Origin: CAWHJN01 sp963829705 | Lineage (GTDB): Bacteria > Bacteroidota > Rhodothermia > Rhodothermales > BA12 | DNA: 64,000 bases | Direction: 5' to 3' | Assembly (NCBI GenBank): GCA_963829705.1 | Contig: CAWHJN010000002.1 | Coordinates: 1 to 64,000 of the forward strand | Shown: positions 1-10,600 of the stretch, in pieces | Position numbering within the stretch: the stretch's first letter is position 1 | Layout of the letters: each line of letters begins with the position of its first letter | Position numbers and translations under genes: made by a program | The notes under the pieces: model-generated | What the model saw: the letters and a program-made list of their open reading frames with translations, nothing else | Told to the model about the DNA's origin: nothing | Database searches by the model: none

Positions 1-75
1 GGTACCGCGTACGGGATTCGAACCCGTGCTACCGCCGTGAAAGGGCGGCGTCCTAGACCCCTAGACGAACGCGGC
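1..75 (-). tRNA. tRNA-Glu (UUC)
   Basis: On the minus strand this folds as a cloverleaf: a 7-bp acceptor stem (with a terminal G-U pair), an anticodon stem CCGCC/GGCGG enclosing the loop CUUUCAC (anticodon UUC), and a T arm with GGGUUCGAAUCCC. The discriminator A is at position 3 and the window starts inside the 3' CC, so the last base of any encoded CCA lies outside. The next tRNA begins 7 bases away on the same strand. Confidence 0.93.
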
Positions 76-82
76 AAAAAAG

Positions 83-157
83 GGAGCCTTGTGGGTCTCG
101 AACCCACGACCTCCAGGACCACAACCTGGCGCTCTAACCTACTGAGCTAAAGGCTCC
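83..157 (-). tRNA. tRNA-His (GUG)
   Basis: The minus-strand cloverleaf has anticodon stem CCAGG/CCUGG with loop UUGUGGU (anticodon GUG) and T arm GUGGGUUCGAGACCCAC. The extra G at the 5' end (position 157) opposite C73 (position 83) is the tRNA-His identity element. The 3' CCA is not encoded, because CC is followed by a T run. It lies upstream of tRNA-Glu and is probably co-transcribed with it. Confidence 0.93.
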
Positions 158-344
158 ATGTATATGCCCCCGCGCAGTTGCGAGGGCTTCAAAACTACGA
201 ATCCCGGCGCAACGGCACGCAACCAATGCGTGAAAAGGCGTGGAAGAGGGCGGAGGAAGTCGGAACGCAGAAATGGAAACCCAGCGCCATGGGAGGTACT
301 CCGGCACGTCCTGACCGGCGATTCCGTCCCGACGCCGCGTTCCC

Positions 345-2681
345 CTACCGGATCACCGCCACTTTGCCGTAGGCAGCCCCCTCGCCGTCCTGCCCCACAG
401 CGACGACGAGGTACATGCCCGACGGGACCAGCCTGCCGTCGCCGTCGCGTCCGTCCCACACGACGCTGCCACCGCGCGTGTCGAGGTGCCGCACCACCCC
501 GCCCGCGGGCGTGAGAATCCGCAGCGCCGTCTGCTCCACCAGGCCCCTGATGGTGATGCCCACGCGGTCGTCCCCGCTGATCCGGGCCGGGTTGGGGTAG
601 ACGAACAGGTCCTGCACCTCGGCTACGGGTGCCTGCACACCGCCGCGGTACGAAATCATCCCCTGCTCGGTGGCAATGTAGACCTCGCCCGTCCGGGGCT
701 CCACAGCCAGCGCCAGCACCTTGTCGGCGGGCAGCGGGGCATTCGCCATCGTGAAGTGCTCAGCGATCTCGAAGCCACCTTCGCGCTCGCGCACCAGCCA
801 CACGCCTTCGTTGGTGCCCACCCACAGGCCGTTGGCCGGGTCTACAGCGAGGGCGTTGACGATGATGTTGTTGAGCAGAAACGACGGCCCGGTGGGGTCT
901 ACGGGCCACACGAACGTCGAGGCGGGGTCGCGCGCGGCGATGCCGTTGTTGAGCAGGTAGGCGATGCCGCGCTCGGTGCCGATCCAGATGCGCCCGTCGC
1001 GGTCCTCGGCGAGCGACGTGACGAGGATGGCGGGCAAGCCGGAGCCCGCCGCGCCGCGCTCGCCGAAATACCGCACCGCGTCGTCGGCGGTGTCCACGGG
1101 GTCGCGCCCGCTGTCGTAGACGATGAGGCCGCGCCCGAGGCGCTGGTTGTTCTCGTCGAGGAGCGTGATCCACTTGGTGCCGAAGCCGTCGAGCAGGATC
1201 TGCTGGTAGCCGGTGTAGCTCGGCTGGAGCGCACCCTGCGTGAACGGGCGGAAGCCCGTCCACGTGCCGTCGGGCAGGCGCACGTGCAGGGGGCGTTCGG
1301 AGAAGCGGTTGGTGGCCCACAGCGTGCCGTCGGGCGCGGTAGCCAGGCCCTCGACCAGGATGAAGTCGGGGTTGACGGGGGCAGCGGTGCGCAGCGTCGA
1401 GTTCAGGCGTCCGTACAGCGTGAAGTCGTCCTCGGGGCTGATGCCCAGCAGTCCGCTGCCGTCGGTGCCGAGCCACACCGCGCCGTCATCGGCCACCTCG
1501 ACGGCCCCGAAGCTGCCCGCCGTGCCCAGCAGATCGGAATTGCGGTCGCGGTCGAAACCCGTCCACTCGCCATCGGGGCTGCGTTTCTGGAAGCCCTCGC
1601 CGCCCGCGCCGCTGCTGCTCGTCCACAGCGTGCCGTCGGGCGCAAAGTCCATGCTGATGACGGTGTTGTAGGCCGGGCCAGTGGGCGTGACGTACTGCTC
1701 GAAGGCGATGCCGTCCACCTTCAGCACCGCCAAGCTAGCCCGCTCGTCTGCTACGACGATCCGCCCTTCCACGACGGCGACGTCGCGTGGGAGGATGAAG
1801 TCGAAGGGGCCATCGGGGTTGGGCTGCACGCGCTCAAGCGCGCCGTCCAGGCGCAGCGTCATCAGCGAGAAGCGTTCATGCGCCACGAGCACCGTGCCAT
1901 CTGTGGCCAGATTCGAAAAGTCACCGCTCGCCACGAACGTCCATCCGCTGCCGGGCGAGCGGGCGTAGAGGCCCTGCGCCGTGCCCACGTAGAGCGTTCC
2001 GCCGAAGAGAGCCAGTCCGCGCGTGTCCGCCGTGGGAAGCCCCGTCTGACCGTCCAGCCACGCCCCCGGGTCCTGGAGGTTGCGCCCGTCCAGCGGCCCT
2101 ACGGCGACGCCCTCCTCGGTGCTCACCCACAGCGCCCGCCCACCGCCGGGGCCGGGGGCCAGCGCCACGTCGCGCACGGCGATGCCCGAGGTGAACGTGC
2201 CGAAGCGGCTGTACGTGTCGCGCACCTCGCCCTTCGAGGCGTCGAAGACGACGACGCCGAAGCTCGCCGCCACGAGCACGGAATCGCCCGCGAGGCGCAG
2301 GCGCGTGACGCTGCGGTCGCTGAACTGCGTCGCCCGCTCGATGTCGCGGAAGGTGGTGACGTGTCCCGTCGCCGGGTCGAGTCGGTCGAGAAGGCCATCG
2401 GCGTAGCCGATCCACACGTGCTCACGGCTGGCGTCGTAGGCCACCGCTGCGGCGCGCACGCCGGATAAACCGTCGATGAGGCTGTAACGCTCGAAGGTGC
2501 CGTCGGCGGGCGCGTAGCGGAAGACGCCGCCCTCGGTCGCCGCCCACACCGCGCCGGGCGCCGCGGCGAGTTGTTCGACCTTCCGCACCGACAGGTGGCT
2601 CGCCCACAGCGCGGGCTGCGCGCGCACAGGCAGGACGCCGAGCAGGACGACGCATACGAGCACTCCGAAAAACCAGCGCAT
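345..2681 (-). CDS. PorZ-like beta-propeller protein with T9SS-type C-terminal domain
   Basis: A secreted protein of about 778 residues. The start at 2681 (MRWFFGVLVC...) gives a clean signal peptide ending VRAQP; an in-frame ATG at 2708 would only add nine residues. Residues about 25-650 are repeated propeller blades of the two-component-regulator-propeller type (patterns such as GVFRYAP, VWIGYADGLL, LWVGTNEGVW). The first blades resemble the N-terminal domain of PorZ, the surface T9SS factor that delivers anionic LPS for cargo attachment. The last 85 residues (YPNPARISGDDRVG onwards) are a FlgD-like/T9SS C-terminal sorting domain. It lies 100 bases upstream of nothing but the tRNAs and follows ribH on the opposite end. 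The PorZ call is by family resemblance; another propeller T9SS cargo is the alternative. Confidence 0.72.
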   Translation of the reverse strand: MRWFFGVLVCVVLLGVLPVRAQPALWASHLSVRKVEQLAAAPGAVWAATEGGVFRYAPADGTFERYSLIDGLSGVRAAAVAYDASREHVWIGYADGLLDRLDPATGHVTTFRDIERATQFSDRSVTRLRLAGDSVLVAASFGVVVFDASKGEVRDTYSRFGTFTSGIAVRDVALAPGPGGGRALWVSTEEGVAVGPLDGRNLQDPGAWLDGQTGLPTADTRGLALFGGTLYVGTAQGLYARSPGSGWTFVASGDFSNLATDGTVLVAHERFSLMTLRLDGALERVQPNPDGPFDFILPRDVAVVEGRIVVADERASLAVLKVDGIAFEQYVTPTGPAYNTVISMDFAPDGTLWTSSSGAGGEGFQKRSPDGEWTGFDRDRNSDLLGTAGSFGAVEVADDGAVWLGTDGSGLLGISPEDDFTLYGRLNSTLRTAAPVNPDFILVEGLATAPDGTLWATNRFSERPLHVRLPDGTWTGFRPFTQGALQPSYTGYQQILLDGFGTKWITLLDENNQRLGRGLIVYDSGRDPVDTADDAVRYFGERGAAGSGLPAILVTSLAEDRDGRIWIGTERGIAYLLNNGIAARDPASTFVWPVDPTGPSFLLNNIIVNALAVDPANGLWVGTNEGVWLVREREGGFEIAEHFTMANAPLPADKVLALAVEPRTGEVYIATEQGMISYRGGVQAPVAEVQDLFVYPNPARISGDDRVGITIRGLVEQTALRILTPAGGVVRHLDTRGGSVVWDGRDGDGRLVPSGMYLVVAVGQDGEGAAYGKVAVIR

Positions 2682-2781
2682 GACATCCAGAGACAGGCCC
2701 CTCCGCATGGCGCGGCAGGGCGAGTGGAGAGGAAAGAGGATGTAGCGGTGTCCGGAAGGCAGATCGGAGGTTAGAGCGGCT

Positions 2782-3246
2782 TTATAGCTGCTCCATCAGG
2801 TTGGCCATCTCGATGGCGGCCAGCGCGGCCTCCGCGCCTTTGTTGCCCGCCTTCGTGCCTGCCCGCTCGATGGCCTGCTCGATGGAATCGGTGGTGAGCA
2901 CGCCGAAGATGACGGGCACGCCGGTGTCGAGCGAGGCGCGCGCCACGCCGCTCGCGGCCTGCCCGGCCACATGGTCGAAGTGCGGCGTCGCACCCCGGAT
3001 GACAGCGCCGAGCACCACGACGGCGTCGTAGGTGCCGGTTTCGGCGAGCTTGCGGGCGACGAGCGGCAACTCGAACGCGCCGGGCGTCCACGCCACCGTC
3101 ACGCGGTCGAGGTCGGCGCCGTGGCGCCGCAGCGCGTCGAGCGCGCCGTCGAGCAGACGCTGGGTGATGAAGTCGTTGAACCGGCTCACCACGAGGGCGA
3201 AGCTGCGATCCTGCGCGGAGAGCGCGCCTTCTACAATGTCGGGCAT
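2782..3246 (-). CDS. ribH: 6,7-dimethyl-8-ribityllumazine synthase
   Basis: Lumazine synthase condenses 5-amino-6-ribitylaminouracil with 3,4-dihydroxybutanone phosphate in the penultimate step of riboflavin synthesis, in the cytoplasm. The protein is 154 residues, the normal length. Visible motifs are SRFNDFITQRLL near the N-terminus, WTPGAFELP, the substrate loop VLGAVIRGATPHFDHV with the catalytic His, and GNKGAEAA near the C-terminus. The frame stays open for 50 codons upstream, but the ATG at 3246 matches the family start (MPDIVEG). No other rib genes are nearby, so the pathway is dispersed in this genome. Confidence 0.95.
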   Translation of the reverse strand: MPDIVEGALSAQDRSFALVVSRFNDFITQRLLDGALDALRRHGADLDRVTVAWTPGAFELPLVARKLAETGTYDAVVVLGAVIRGATPHFDHVAGQAASGVARASLDTGVPVIFGVLTTDSIEQAIERAGTKAGNKGAEAALAAIEMANLMEQL

Positions 3247-3344
3247 GGCGGGTGCGGGCGGGTTCGCATGATACTCCGTCGCGCACACCGGGGGCAAGTT
3301 TGCGGGCAGAGGGACGATGAATTGCCCGCCTGCCTGCGCACACG

Positions 3345-3375
3345 AAAAAAGCGCGACCCCCTGTGGGGATCGCGC
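3345..3375 (-). terminator. Rho-independent terminator downstream of the DJ-1/PfpI gene
   Basis: Read on the minus strand: GCGCGATCCCC, a short loop ACAG, GGGGTCGCGC, then six T. It starts about 37 bases after the stop of the 3412-3969 gene and lies in the gap before ribH. Confidence 0.85.
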
Positions 3376-3411
3376 CTCGGGCGTGCAGGTCTGCAAACCG
3401 GTGCTTCAGGC

Positions 3412-3969
3412 TCAGGCCATTTCAGGCGTGCGCTCGCGCAGCATCTTCAGGATGGCCTCGTTGAAAGCCGGGAGATCGTCCGGGTTGCGGCTCGTGATGA
3501 AGTTGCCATCCGTCACGACCTTCTCGTCCACCCAGTGGGCACCGGCGTTCTTCAGGTCGGTCTTGATGGATTTGTAGGAGGTCATGCGCCGGCCCTTCAC
3601 CGCGTCGATCTCGACGAGCGTCCACGGTCCGTGGCAGATGGCCGCGATGGGCTTGTCGTTCTGCACGAAGTGGCGGATAAAGTCGAGCGCCTGGTCGTTG
3701 ACGCGCAGCTTGTCCGGGTTGATGACGCCGCCGGGAAGGACGAGCATGTCGTAGTCCATTGCTGTGGCCTCGTCAAGCGTCTTGTCGACATCGACCTTCT
3801 GGCCCCAGTCGTTCTGATCCCACGCCTTGATCTGGCCTTTCTCAGGCGAGATGACGTGCGTGGTGGCCCCGGCGTCTTTGAGCGCTTGCAGGGGCTTCAG
3901 CAGTTCGGACTGCTCGAAGCCGTTCGTAGCGAGAATGGCAACACGCGTGTCTTTGAGTTGGGTGTTCAT
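3412..3969 (-). CDS. DJ-1/PfpI family protein (type 1 glutamine amidotransferase-like)
   Basis: A 185-residue cytosolic protein spanning one DJ-1/PfpI domain. The nucleophile elbow AAICHGPW places the Cys at residue 112, and the conserved Glu is in GFEQSE near residue 19. Family members (PfpI, YhbO, YraA) have been described as proteases, chaperones or deglycases; the exact activity is disputed, so only the family is called. Its own terminator follows at 3345-3375. The AT-rich stretch upstream (about 3970-4077) probably holds its promoter, but I could not fix -33/-7 boxes. Confidence 0.88.
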   Translation of the reverse strand: MNTQLKDTRVAILATNGFEQSELLKPLQALKDAGATTHVISPEKGQIKAWDQNDWGQKVDVDKTLDEATAMDYDMLVLPGGVINPDKLRVNDQALDFIRHFVQNDKPIAAICHGPWTLVEIDAVKGRRMTSYKSIKTDLKNAGAHWVDEKVVTDGNFITSRNPDDLPAFNEAILKMLRERTPEMA

Positions 3970-4077
3970 GTATATCTATCTATTCGTTCTTGAGGGTGCG
4001 ATCAGATAGTACACGCTTTTGCGCGGTGTTATGTTGCAAATACAACGTAAACAACGAGTTACACGCTCATACAAACC

Positions 4078-5337
4078 TCAAAATCCATAGATCGAGAAAT
4101 CATCCCGCCGCACGTAGAGAGCGACGATGATGGCGAGCATGATGGAGTTGGCCAGCAGCGCCGCGCCGCCGTAGGAGATGAACGGCAGCGGAATGCCGAT
4201 GACCGGCAGCAGGCCCGTCACCATGCCGATGTTGACGAACAGGTGGATGAGGAACACCCCCGCCGCGCCCGCCGCCACCATCGACACGAACGGGTGCTTG
4301 ACGCGCGTGCCCATGTTGACGAGCCGGATGAGCAGCAGCCCGTAGAGCACCAGCACGATCATCGCGCCCACGAAGCCGAACTCCTCGCCGATGATGGAAA
4401 ACACGAAGTCGGTGGACTGCTCGGGCACGTACGCACCCTGCGTCTGCGTGCCGGCCATGAAGCCCTTGCCCAGCACTCCACCCGACCCGATGGCGGCCTT
4501 CGATTGCACGAGGTGGAAGCCGACGCCGCTCCTGAACTGCTCCGCCTCGGGGTTGGTGAACGAGACGATGCGCTCGATCTGGTGCGGCTGCAGGTGGCTC
4601 ACGATGATGCCCGCCGTGAGCGCGACGCCCACCGTGGCGACGACAGCGATGGCGGCCACCCATTTCTCGCGCGTGACGATGAAGATGCCGAGCGTGAACA
4701 GGATGCCGAAACCGTAGGCGACGGGCGGGTACACGATGGCAAAGTAGCCCGCGATAGCGGGCGCGAGCATGAGCGCGAGCACGTGCAGGGGCAGGCCGCT
4801 CCAGAACAGCATGATGGGGATGAGGCCGAGAAAGACGAGCGCCGTACCGGTGTCGTTCTGCAACAGCACCAGCGTCGCGGGAATGAGCAGCAGGACCGTC
4901 GCGCCGAGCGCCCAGCGGAGGTTGCCCGAGTTGGGCCGCCGCATCGCCAGCAGCTGCGCCACGGCCAGCACCGTGCCCACCTTCGCCAGTTCAGAAACCT
5001 GAATGGATACGCCACCGGGGAACGTCAACCAGCTTTTGGCTCCGTTGACCTCCTTGCCGATGGCGAGCGTGAGCGCCAGAAGCGCCAGCCCACCCAGGTA
5101 GGCCGGGAACGCGATGTTCTGATAAAACCGCACGGGCATCATCAGGCAGATGCCCAGCACGACGACCGAAATCGCCGCCCACGTCGACTGCCGTGCGAAG
5201 TTGCGTTTCACCGATTCGAGCATGTACTCCGACGCCGGCCCGTGCGTGGTGCTGTAGATGGCCACCAGCCCCACGAGCACCAGCCCGATCCAGGCAAAGA
5301 GAATCCCGTAGTCGATGTTGCGATACCAGGCGCGCAT
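4078..5337 (-). CDS. rodA: Rod shape-determining protein RodA (SEDS glycosyltransferase)
   Basis: A polytopic membrane protein of 419 residues, typical for RodA. SEDS proteins polymerise lipid II into glycan strands; RodA does this with PBP2 in the elongation machinery. Visible features are about ten hydrophobic helices, the segment NDTGTALVF, the extracellular-loop signature EQSTDFVFSIIGEEFGFVG, and the C-terminal GIPLPFISYGGAALLANS typical of FtsW/RodA/SpoVE. It lies 141 bases downstream of the PBP2 gene on the same strand. No mreBCD genes are in the window. Confidence 0.95.
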   Translation of the reverse strand: MRAWYRNIDYGILFAWIGLVLVGLVAIYSTTHGPASEYMLESVKRNFARQSTWAAISVVVLGICLMMPVRFYQNIAFPAYLGGLALLALTLAIGKEVNGAKSWLTFPGGVSIQVSELAKVGTVLAVAQLLAMRRPNSGNLRWALGATVLLLIPATLVLLQNDTGTALVFLGLIPIMLFWSGLPLHVLALMLAPAIAGYFAIVYPPVAYGFGILFTLGIFIVTREKWVAAIAVVATVGVALTAGIIVSHLQPHQIERIVSFTNPEAEQFRSGVGFHLVQSKAAIGSGGVLGKGFMAGTQTQGAYVPEQSTDFVFSIIGEEFGFVGAMIVLVLYGLLLIRLVNMGTRVKHPFVSMVAAGAAGVFLIHLFVNIGMVTGLLPVIGIPLPFISYGGAALLANSIMLAIIVALYVRRDDFSIYGF

Positions 5338-5478
5338 GAAGGAGTTGGTTGTGGGTAGACGCCCACTGCGCGGGCTTGTGGTTGGTTGGGAACGCGGAGG
5401 CGAATTCTGGCGCGGTGCTCAAAGCGGCTGCTCACCGCCCACCCCTAACGCGAGCGAGCGTAGCGAACAATTCCTCTC

Positions 5479-7329
5479 CTATTGCGCCAGCGCTTGGCTC
5501 TGCACCCCGCGCACGCGGGCGACCATCGCCTGGCGCTGCGGCGAGATCTGGCCTGTCAGGTACTGCTCGGCCATCAAACTGGCGATGGGAGCCGCCGCGG
5601 TGGAGCCGAAGCCCGCGTTCTCGACCTGCACGGCGACGGCGATCTGCGGGTTGTCGTACGGCGCGAACATGATGAAGACCGAGTTGTCCTTGCGGCCCAC
5701 GCCCGGCGCCTGCGCCGTGCCCGTCTTGCCGCCCGACGGGATGCCGGGGATCTGCACACCGCGCCCCGTACCGGCTTCCATCACGAGCCGCATCCCATTG
5801 CGGACGATGTCGAAGTACTGCTTTTCGATGGGCACCTTGAATGGCGCGGGCAGCGTCGGGCGGACGACCTCGCCCGTCTCGGCGTGGCGCAGTTCGCGGA
5901 TGAGGTGCGGCGGGTAGCGCGTACCGCTGTTGGCCACCACCGACATGTACTGCGCCAGCTCGAACGGCGTCGCCAGGATGTCGCCCTGCCCGATGCCGAG
6001 GTTCATCCACGCCAGGTTCCACTGGTTCTTGAACTTGTGGTTGAAGTACGCCGAGTCCGGCACCGTGCCCGGCGACTGGTCCGAGACGTCGGTGGGTTTG
6101 CGCTGCCCGAAGCCGAAGTAGTGGGCGTAGCGCGCGAACGTCTCTACGTCCGAGCGGTGCATCATCTCGAAAAAGAACGTGTTGCACGAGTGCTGGATGG
6201 CCTCGGTGACGGCGATGTTGCCGTGGACGTGCATACACCGGAAAAAGCGCCCGCGCCCGAGGGGGTGCCCGCCTGGACAGTTGTAGGTCTCTTTCGGCGT
6301 GATCTTGCCTTCCTGCAGCGCCATCAGCGCCATGAACGGCTTCCACGTCGAGCCGGGCGGCTGCATCGACTGCGTGGCGCGGTTGTACATCGGCTTCTCC
6401 GGGTTACGGTAGAGGAAGTCGACGTCCTTCTGGGTCAGCCGCTCGGTGAACAGGCCGAGGTCGTAGTCGGGTGCAGACACGAGCGCGAGGATCTCGCCGT
6501 TCTGCGGGTTGATGGCGACGGCCCCGCCGCGCTTGCCCACGAACAGACTCTCGGCGAGAGCCTGCACCTGCACGTCGAGCGCGAGGTGGAGGTCGTAGCC
6601 CGAAATCGGCGAGGCGTCGTTGGCCCCATCGAGGTGCGAGCCGATGTCGAGGCCGCGCGCGTTGACGAGCCTCCACTCCGTGCCGAGCTTGCCGCGCAGG
6701 TACATCTCGTAGTTCTTCTCCAACCCCGTGATGCCCATCATGTCGCCGCGCCGGTAGCCGTCGTCTCGGCGAAGTTGGAGCTTCTCCTTGTCGATCTCGC
6801 GGATGTAGCCGAGCACGTGCGATGCCTTCGCGCGCGAGTGGTAGCGGCGCGTCTGCGAGATTTCGTACGTCACCCCGGGCAGCCGGTACAGGTTTTCCTG
6901 GATGCGCCCGAAAGCGGTGAAATCGACCTCGGAGAAGGAGTTCGTCGGCGCGTCGGGGTTGCGGCGAACGGCCTCGCCGAGCTTGATCCACACGGTCGAG
7001 TCGGGCACTTCGATCAGGCTGGCCAGCAGCGACACCTCGGACGAGTCGAAGTCGAAGCGCCCACCGCCGGGGCGCTTGTCGAAGTAGCGCGGCGTGAGCT
7101 GGACGCTGTAGGTGGGCCGGTTGTCCACCATCAGCGTGCCCGCCCGGTCGAAGATGGCCCCGCGCGCGGGGCGCACGAGGATCTCGCGCAGCGCGTTGTT
7201 GCGCGACTCGTCGGTGTAGGTATCGGCGTCGAGGATCTGCATGTACGCCAGACGCCCTCCGAGGATGGAGAGCACGACGACGATGACGGAGATGAAGATG
7301 CGGACGCGTCCGCGGTATTCTTCGAGCAT
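5479..7329 (-). CDS. mrdA: Penicillin-binding protein 2 (peptidoglycan DD-transpeptidase)
   Basis: A 616-residue class B PBP, the elongation-specific transpeptidase partner of RodA. The ATG at 7329 (MLEEYRGRVRIF) is followed by one N-terminal membrane helix, which rejects the longer upstream frame. The PBP dimerisation domain spans about residues 50-260. The transpeptidase domain carries the serine motif STWK (S at about 327), SCN (about 381) and KTGT (about 533). The order mrdA-rodA is the usual pairing. The divergent gene at 7641 implies the promoter lies in the 311-base gap upstream. Confidence 0.95.
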   Translation of the reverse strand: MLEEYRGRVRIFISVIVVVLSILGGRLAYMQILDADTYTDESRNNALREILVRPARGAIFDRAGTLMVDNRPTYSVQLTPRYFDKRPGGGRFDFDSSEVSLLASLIEVPDSTVWIKLGEAVRRNPDAPTNSFSEVDFTAFGRIQENLYRLPGVTYEISQTRRYHSRAKASHVLGYIREIDKEKLQLRRDDGYRRGDMMGITGLEKNYEMYLRGKLGTEWRLVNARGLDIGSHLDGANDASPISGYDLHLALDVQVQALAESLFVGKRGGAVAINPQNGEILALVSAPDYDLGLFTERLTQKDVDFLYRNPEKPMYNRATQSMQPPGSTWKPFMALMALQEGKITPKETYNCPGGHPLGRGRFFRCMHVHGNIAVTEAIQHSCNTFFFEMMHRSDVETFARYAHYFGFGQRKPTDVSDQSPGTVPDSAYFNHKFKNQWNLAWMNLGIGQGDILATPFELAQYMSVVANSGTRYPPHLIRELRHAETGEVVRPTLPAPFKVPIEKQYFDIVRNGMRLVMEAGTGRGVQIPGIPSGGKTGTAQAPGVGRKDNSVFIMFAPYDNPQIAVAVQVENAGFGSTAAAPIASLMAEQYLTGQISPQRQAMVARVRGVQSQALAQ

Positions 7330-7640
7330 GGCAAGGCAAGCAAAAACAGGAGGGTGGGTTGAAAGAACGAGCCGCGTCTTGGTTCTATCGTGCAGCGGGT
7401 ATATCTGAGGTTGACGATGGAAAGCAGAGCCCCGCCTCCACCCTCGCAAAGGCACTGCCGCACGGTTCATCCGGGGAATGAAACGGCTCGCCGGGCGCGG
7501 CGGGTTGTTCGGCTACTATATCGTTACCCTGCAGGTACGACACGGTTACAGCAGCACGTTATTGATGTCCGATACTGTGTTTTTCCGTGCCCCCTCCCCG
7601 CGTTTTCCGAAGCTTTTCGCGCGGCCTGCCCGCCACGTCC
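7330..7640. other. Divergent intergenic region (mrdA / 7641 gene)
   Basis: A 311-base gap between two divergent genes, so it must contain promoters for both. It is more AT-rich than its surroundings around 7505-7590 (CTACTATATCG, TTATTGATG). I could not identify a convincing Bacteroidota -33/-7 pair, and nothing coding is evident. Confidence 0.5.
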
Positions 7641-10600
7641 ATGCGCCTGTCCCGCCTCGCTTTTTTCGCTCTCGCCTCGCTCCTCGTTGCCCTGCCGGCC
7701 TCGGCCCAGTACTTCGGGCGCAACAAGGTGCAGTACGAGAACTTCGACTTTCGAGTGTTCAAGACCGAGCACTTCGAGATCTACTACTACCCCGAGGCCG
7801 AGGCCGCCGTGCAGGACGCCGCCCGCATGGCCGAGCGCTGGTACCAGCGCCACAGCCGCACCTTCCTCAACGCCTTCAACGGGCGCAAGGCCATCATCTT
7901 CTACGCCAACGACGCCGACTTCCAGCAGACCAACGTGATCTCGGGCTCGATTGGCGAGGGCACCGGCGGCGTCACCGAGGGCTTGAAGCAGCGCGTGATC
8001 ATGCCGCTCACTGGCTCGTACGGCGAGACGGATCACGTGCTCGGCCACGAACTCGTCCACTCGTTCCAGTACGACATCGCCCTCGAAAAAGAGGCCGAAA
8101 CGGGCTTCAACCTCAACCTGCTGCCGCTCTGGATGGTTGAGGGCACGGCAGAGTACCTGTCGATGGGCCGAGAGGATACGCACACGGCCATGTGGTTGCG
8201 CGACGCCGCACTGCGTGACGACCTGCCCACGACGGATCAACTCTCACGCGATTACCGCTACTTCCCCTACCGCTACGGACAGGCCTACATGGCGTACGTT
8301 GGCGGCAAATACGGCGATGCGGCGGTGGCGAGCCTGTACCGCTACGCGGGCCGCACCGGCGTGGACTCGGCCTTCGTCTACGCCCTCGGCATCTCTGCCG
8401 ACTCGCTCTCGAAAGAGTGGCAGCAGGCCGTCAAGGACACCTACCTGCCGTTTACCGAAGACCGCGTGCCTGCCGACAGCGCCGGGCGGCTTGTCCTCAG
8501 CAACGCCATCGACGCGGGCGACATCAACGTGGCCCCGACGCTCTCGCCGGACGGGCGCTACGTGGCGTTTCTGTCGGAGCGCGACCTGTTCAACATCAAC
8601 CTGTTCGTGGCCGACGCGCAGACAGGCAAAGTGGTCAAGAAAGTGCGCGACCTCTCCACCGATCCGCACTTCGACGCGATCCGCTTTATCGCCTCCTCCG
8701 GCACCTGGAGCCCGGATGGCAAGAAGCTGGCCTTCGTCACGTTCGTCGAAGGCGACAACGAGTTGTCGATCTTCAACGTCGAGTCGCGCTCCGTCGAAAG
8801 CCGCGTGACGATCTCGGGCGTGGGCGCGATGGCCAATCCGTCGTGGAGCCCCGACGGAAAGACGATCGCCTTCTCGGGCCTCGACGGCGGATTGTCGGAT
8901 CTCTACCTGCTCGACGTGGCCACCAACGAGGTGCGCCAGCTCACCAACGACCGCTACGCCGATCTCCAGCCCACGTGGAGCCCGGACGGCCAGACGCTCG
9001 CTTTCGTCACCGACCGCGGGCCGGACGGGACCGATTTCGAAACGCTCGACTACGCCGAGATGCGCCTCGGCCTGTTCCACCTCGGCACGAGCGAGATTGA
9101 GGTGCTCCAGCCGTTCGGCGACGCGATGCACCACAACCCGCAGTTCTCGCGCGACGGGCGGAGCCTGTTCTTCATCTCCGACCAGGACGGCTTCAAGGAC
9201 ATCTACCGCTACGACCTGGCGGCGAAGACACCCTACCGCGTGACGTACCTCAAAACGGGCGTGAGCGGCATCACGCAGCTTTCGCCCGCGCTGACGGTGG
9301 CGCGCGAAACAGGCCGGATGATGTTCTCGGTGTTCTGGGACGGCGAGTACCGCGTGTTCTCGCTCGAAGACGCCGAAACCGTCGGCACGCCCGTCGCGCC
9401 CCGCATCGAGCCCGGCATCCCGACGGCGAGCGTGCTGCCGCCGGTGAGCGCCGTCAACACGGGCCTGGTGGCGGCGTACCTGCGCGACCCGGAATCCGAC
9501 CTGCCCGAGGACATCACGTTCGACTCGGACTCCTACAGCCCGCGCCTCAAACTCGATTACGTGGCCCCGCCGAGCGTGGGTGTGGGCACGGGCGGCTACT
9601 ACGGCAGCGGCACGCAGTTTTCGGGCGGCGTCGCCTTCGCGTTCTCCGACATGCTGGGCAACCACAACCTGAACGTCATTGCGCAGGCCAACGGCACCTT
9701 CAAGGACATCGGCGGCGCGGTGCAGTACGTGAACCTCAAGCACCGCTACAACTGGGGCGTGAGCGTGATGCACATCCCGTACCTCTACGGCGCGGGCGGG
9801 CAGTACTTCGACCAGAACACCGGGAGCCTCGTCACAGTCATCGACCGGCGGCGTTTCTACCAGTCGCAGGCTTCTGGCATGGCCGCGTACCCGCTCTCCG
9901 TCACGCGGCGCCTCGAGGCCAACGTGGGCCTCACCCGTTTCGGCTTCGACTACGAGCGCGAGGTGTACGTCACGCGTCCTGATGGCTTCGTCACGCGCGA
10001 CCGGCAAAACATCGAGAATCCGGATGCACTTTACTTTGCCACAGCCAACGTGGCGCTCGTGGGCGACTATTCCAACTTCGGTTTCACCTCGCCCGTCGTA
10101 GGCGGCAGGTACCGGTTCCAGGTCGGCATCTCGCAGGGCTCGTACAACTTCTTTCCCGTCGTTGCGGACTACCGGCGCTACTTCCACGCCCGTCCGTTCA
10201 CGTTCGCGCTGCGCGGCACCCACTTCGGCAACTACGGCATCAAGCTCGACAGCCGGACGCGCTACGGGCAGGAGTACCTTTTCTCGTCGTACTACCCCAC
10301 CTTCGTGCGCGGCTACGGAGGCCGTTCGTTTGAGGACAACGAGTGCCAGGCCACGCAGGTGGATAGCTGTCCATTTATCACCAAGCGCCTGATCGGGTCG
10401 CGGATCGCGCTCGCCAGCGCCGAAATCCGGCTGCCGGTGCTCGGGACGGAGCAGTTCGGCTTGATCAACTTCCCGTACCTGCCCACCGAACTGTCGCTCT
10501 TCGCCGATGCCGGCCTGGCGTGGGACGGCACGGAAGGCGAAACCGTGCGCCCCTTCGCCTTTGTGACGGGCGACGACGCGCGCACCACGGCGGACCGCAT

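Noticed and set aside
486..2468. A very long open frame antisense to the PorZ-like gene, and similar long antisense frames elsewhere
   Set aside because: High GC removes stop codons in antisense frames. The translations are Arg/Ala/His-rich without motifs, and the opposite strand has clear domains.
2782..3396. A longer lumazine synthase starting at 3396
   Set aside because: The extra 50 residues run into the terminator of the neighbouring gene and have no counterpart in the family.
7541..7560. TGTAACC on the minus strand in the mrdA upstream region as a fourth copper-type ECF promoter
   Set aside because: No CGTCT follows at 14-15 bases and the gene is not metal-related.
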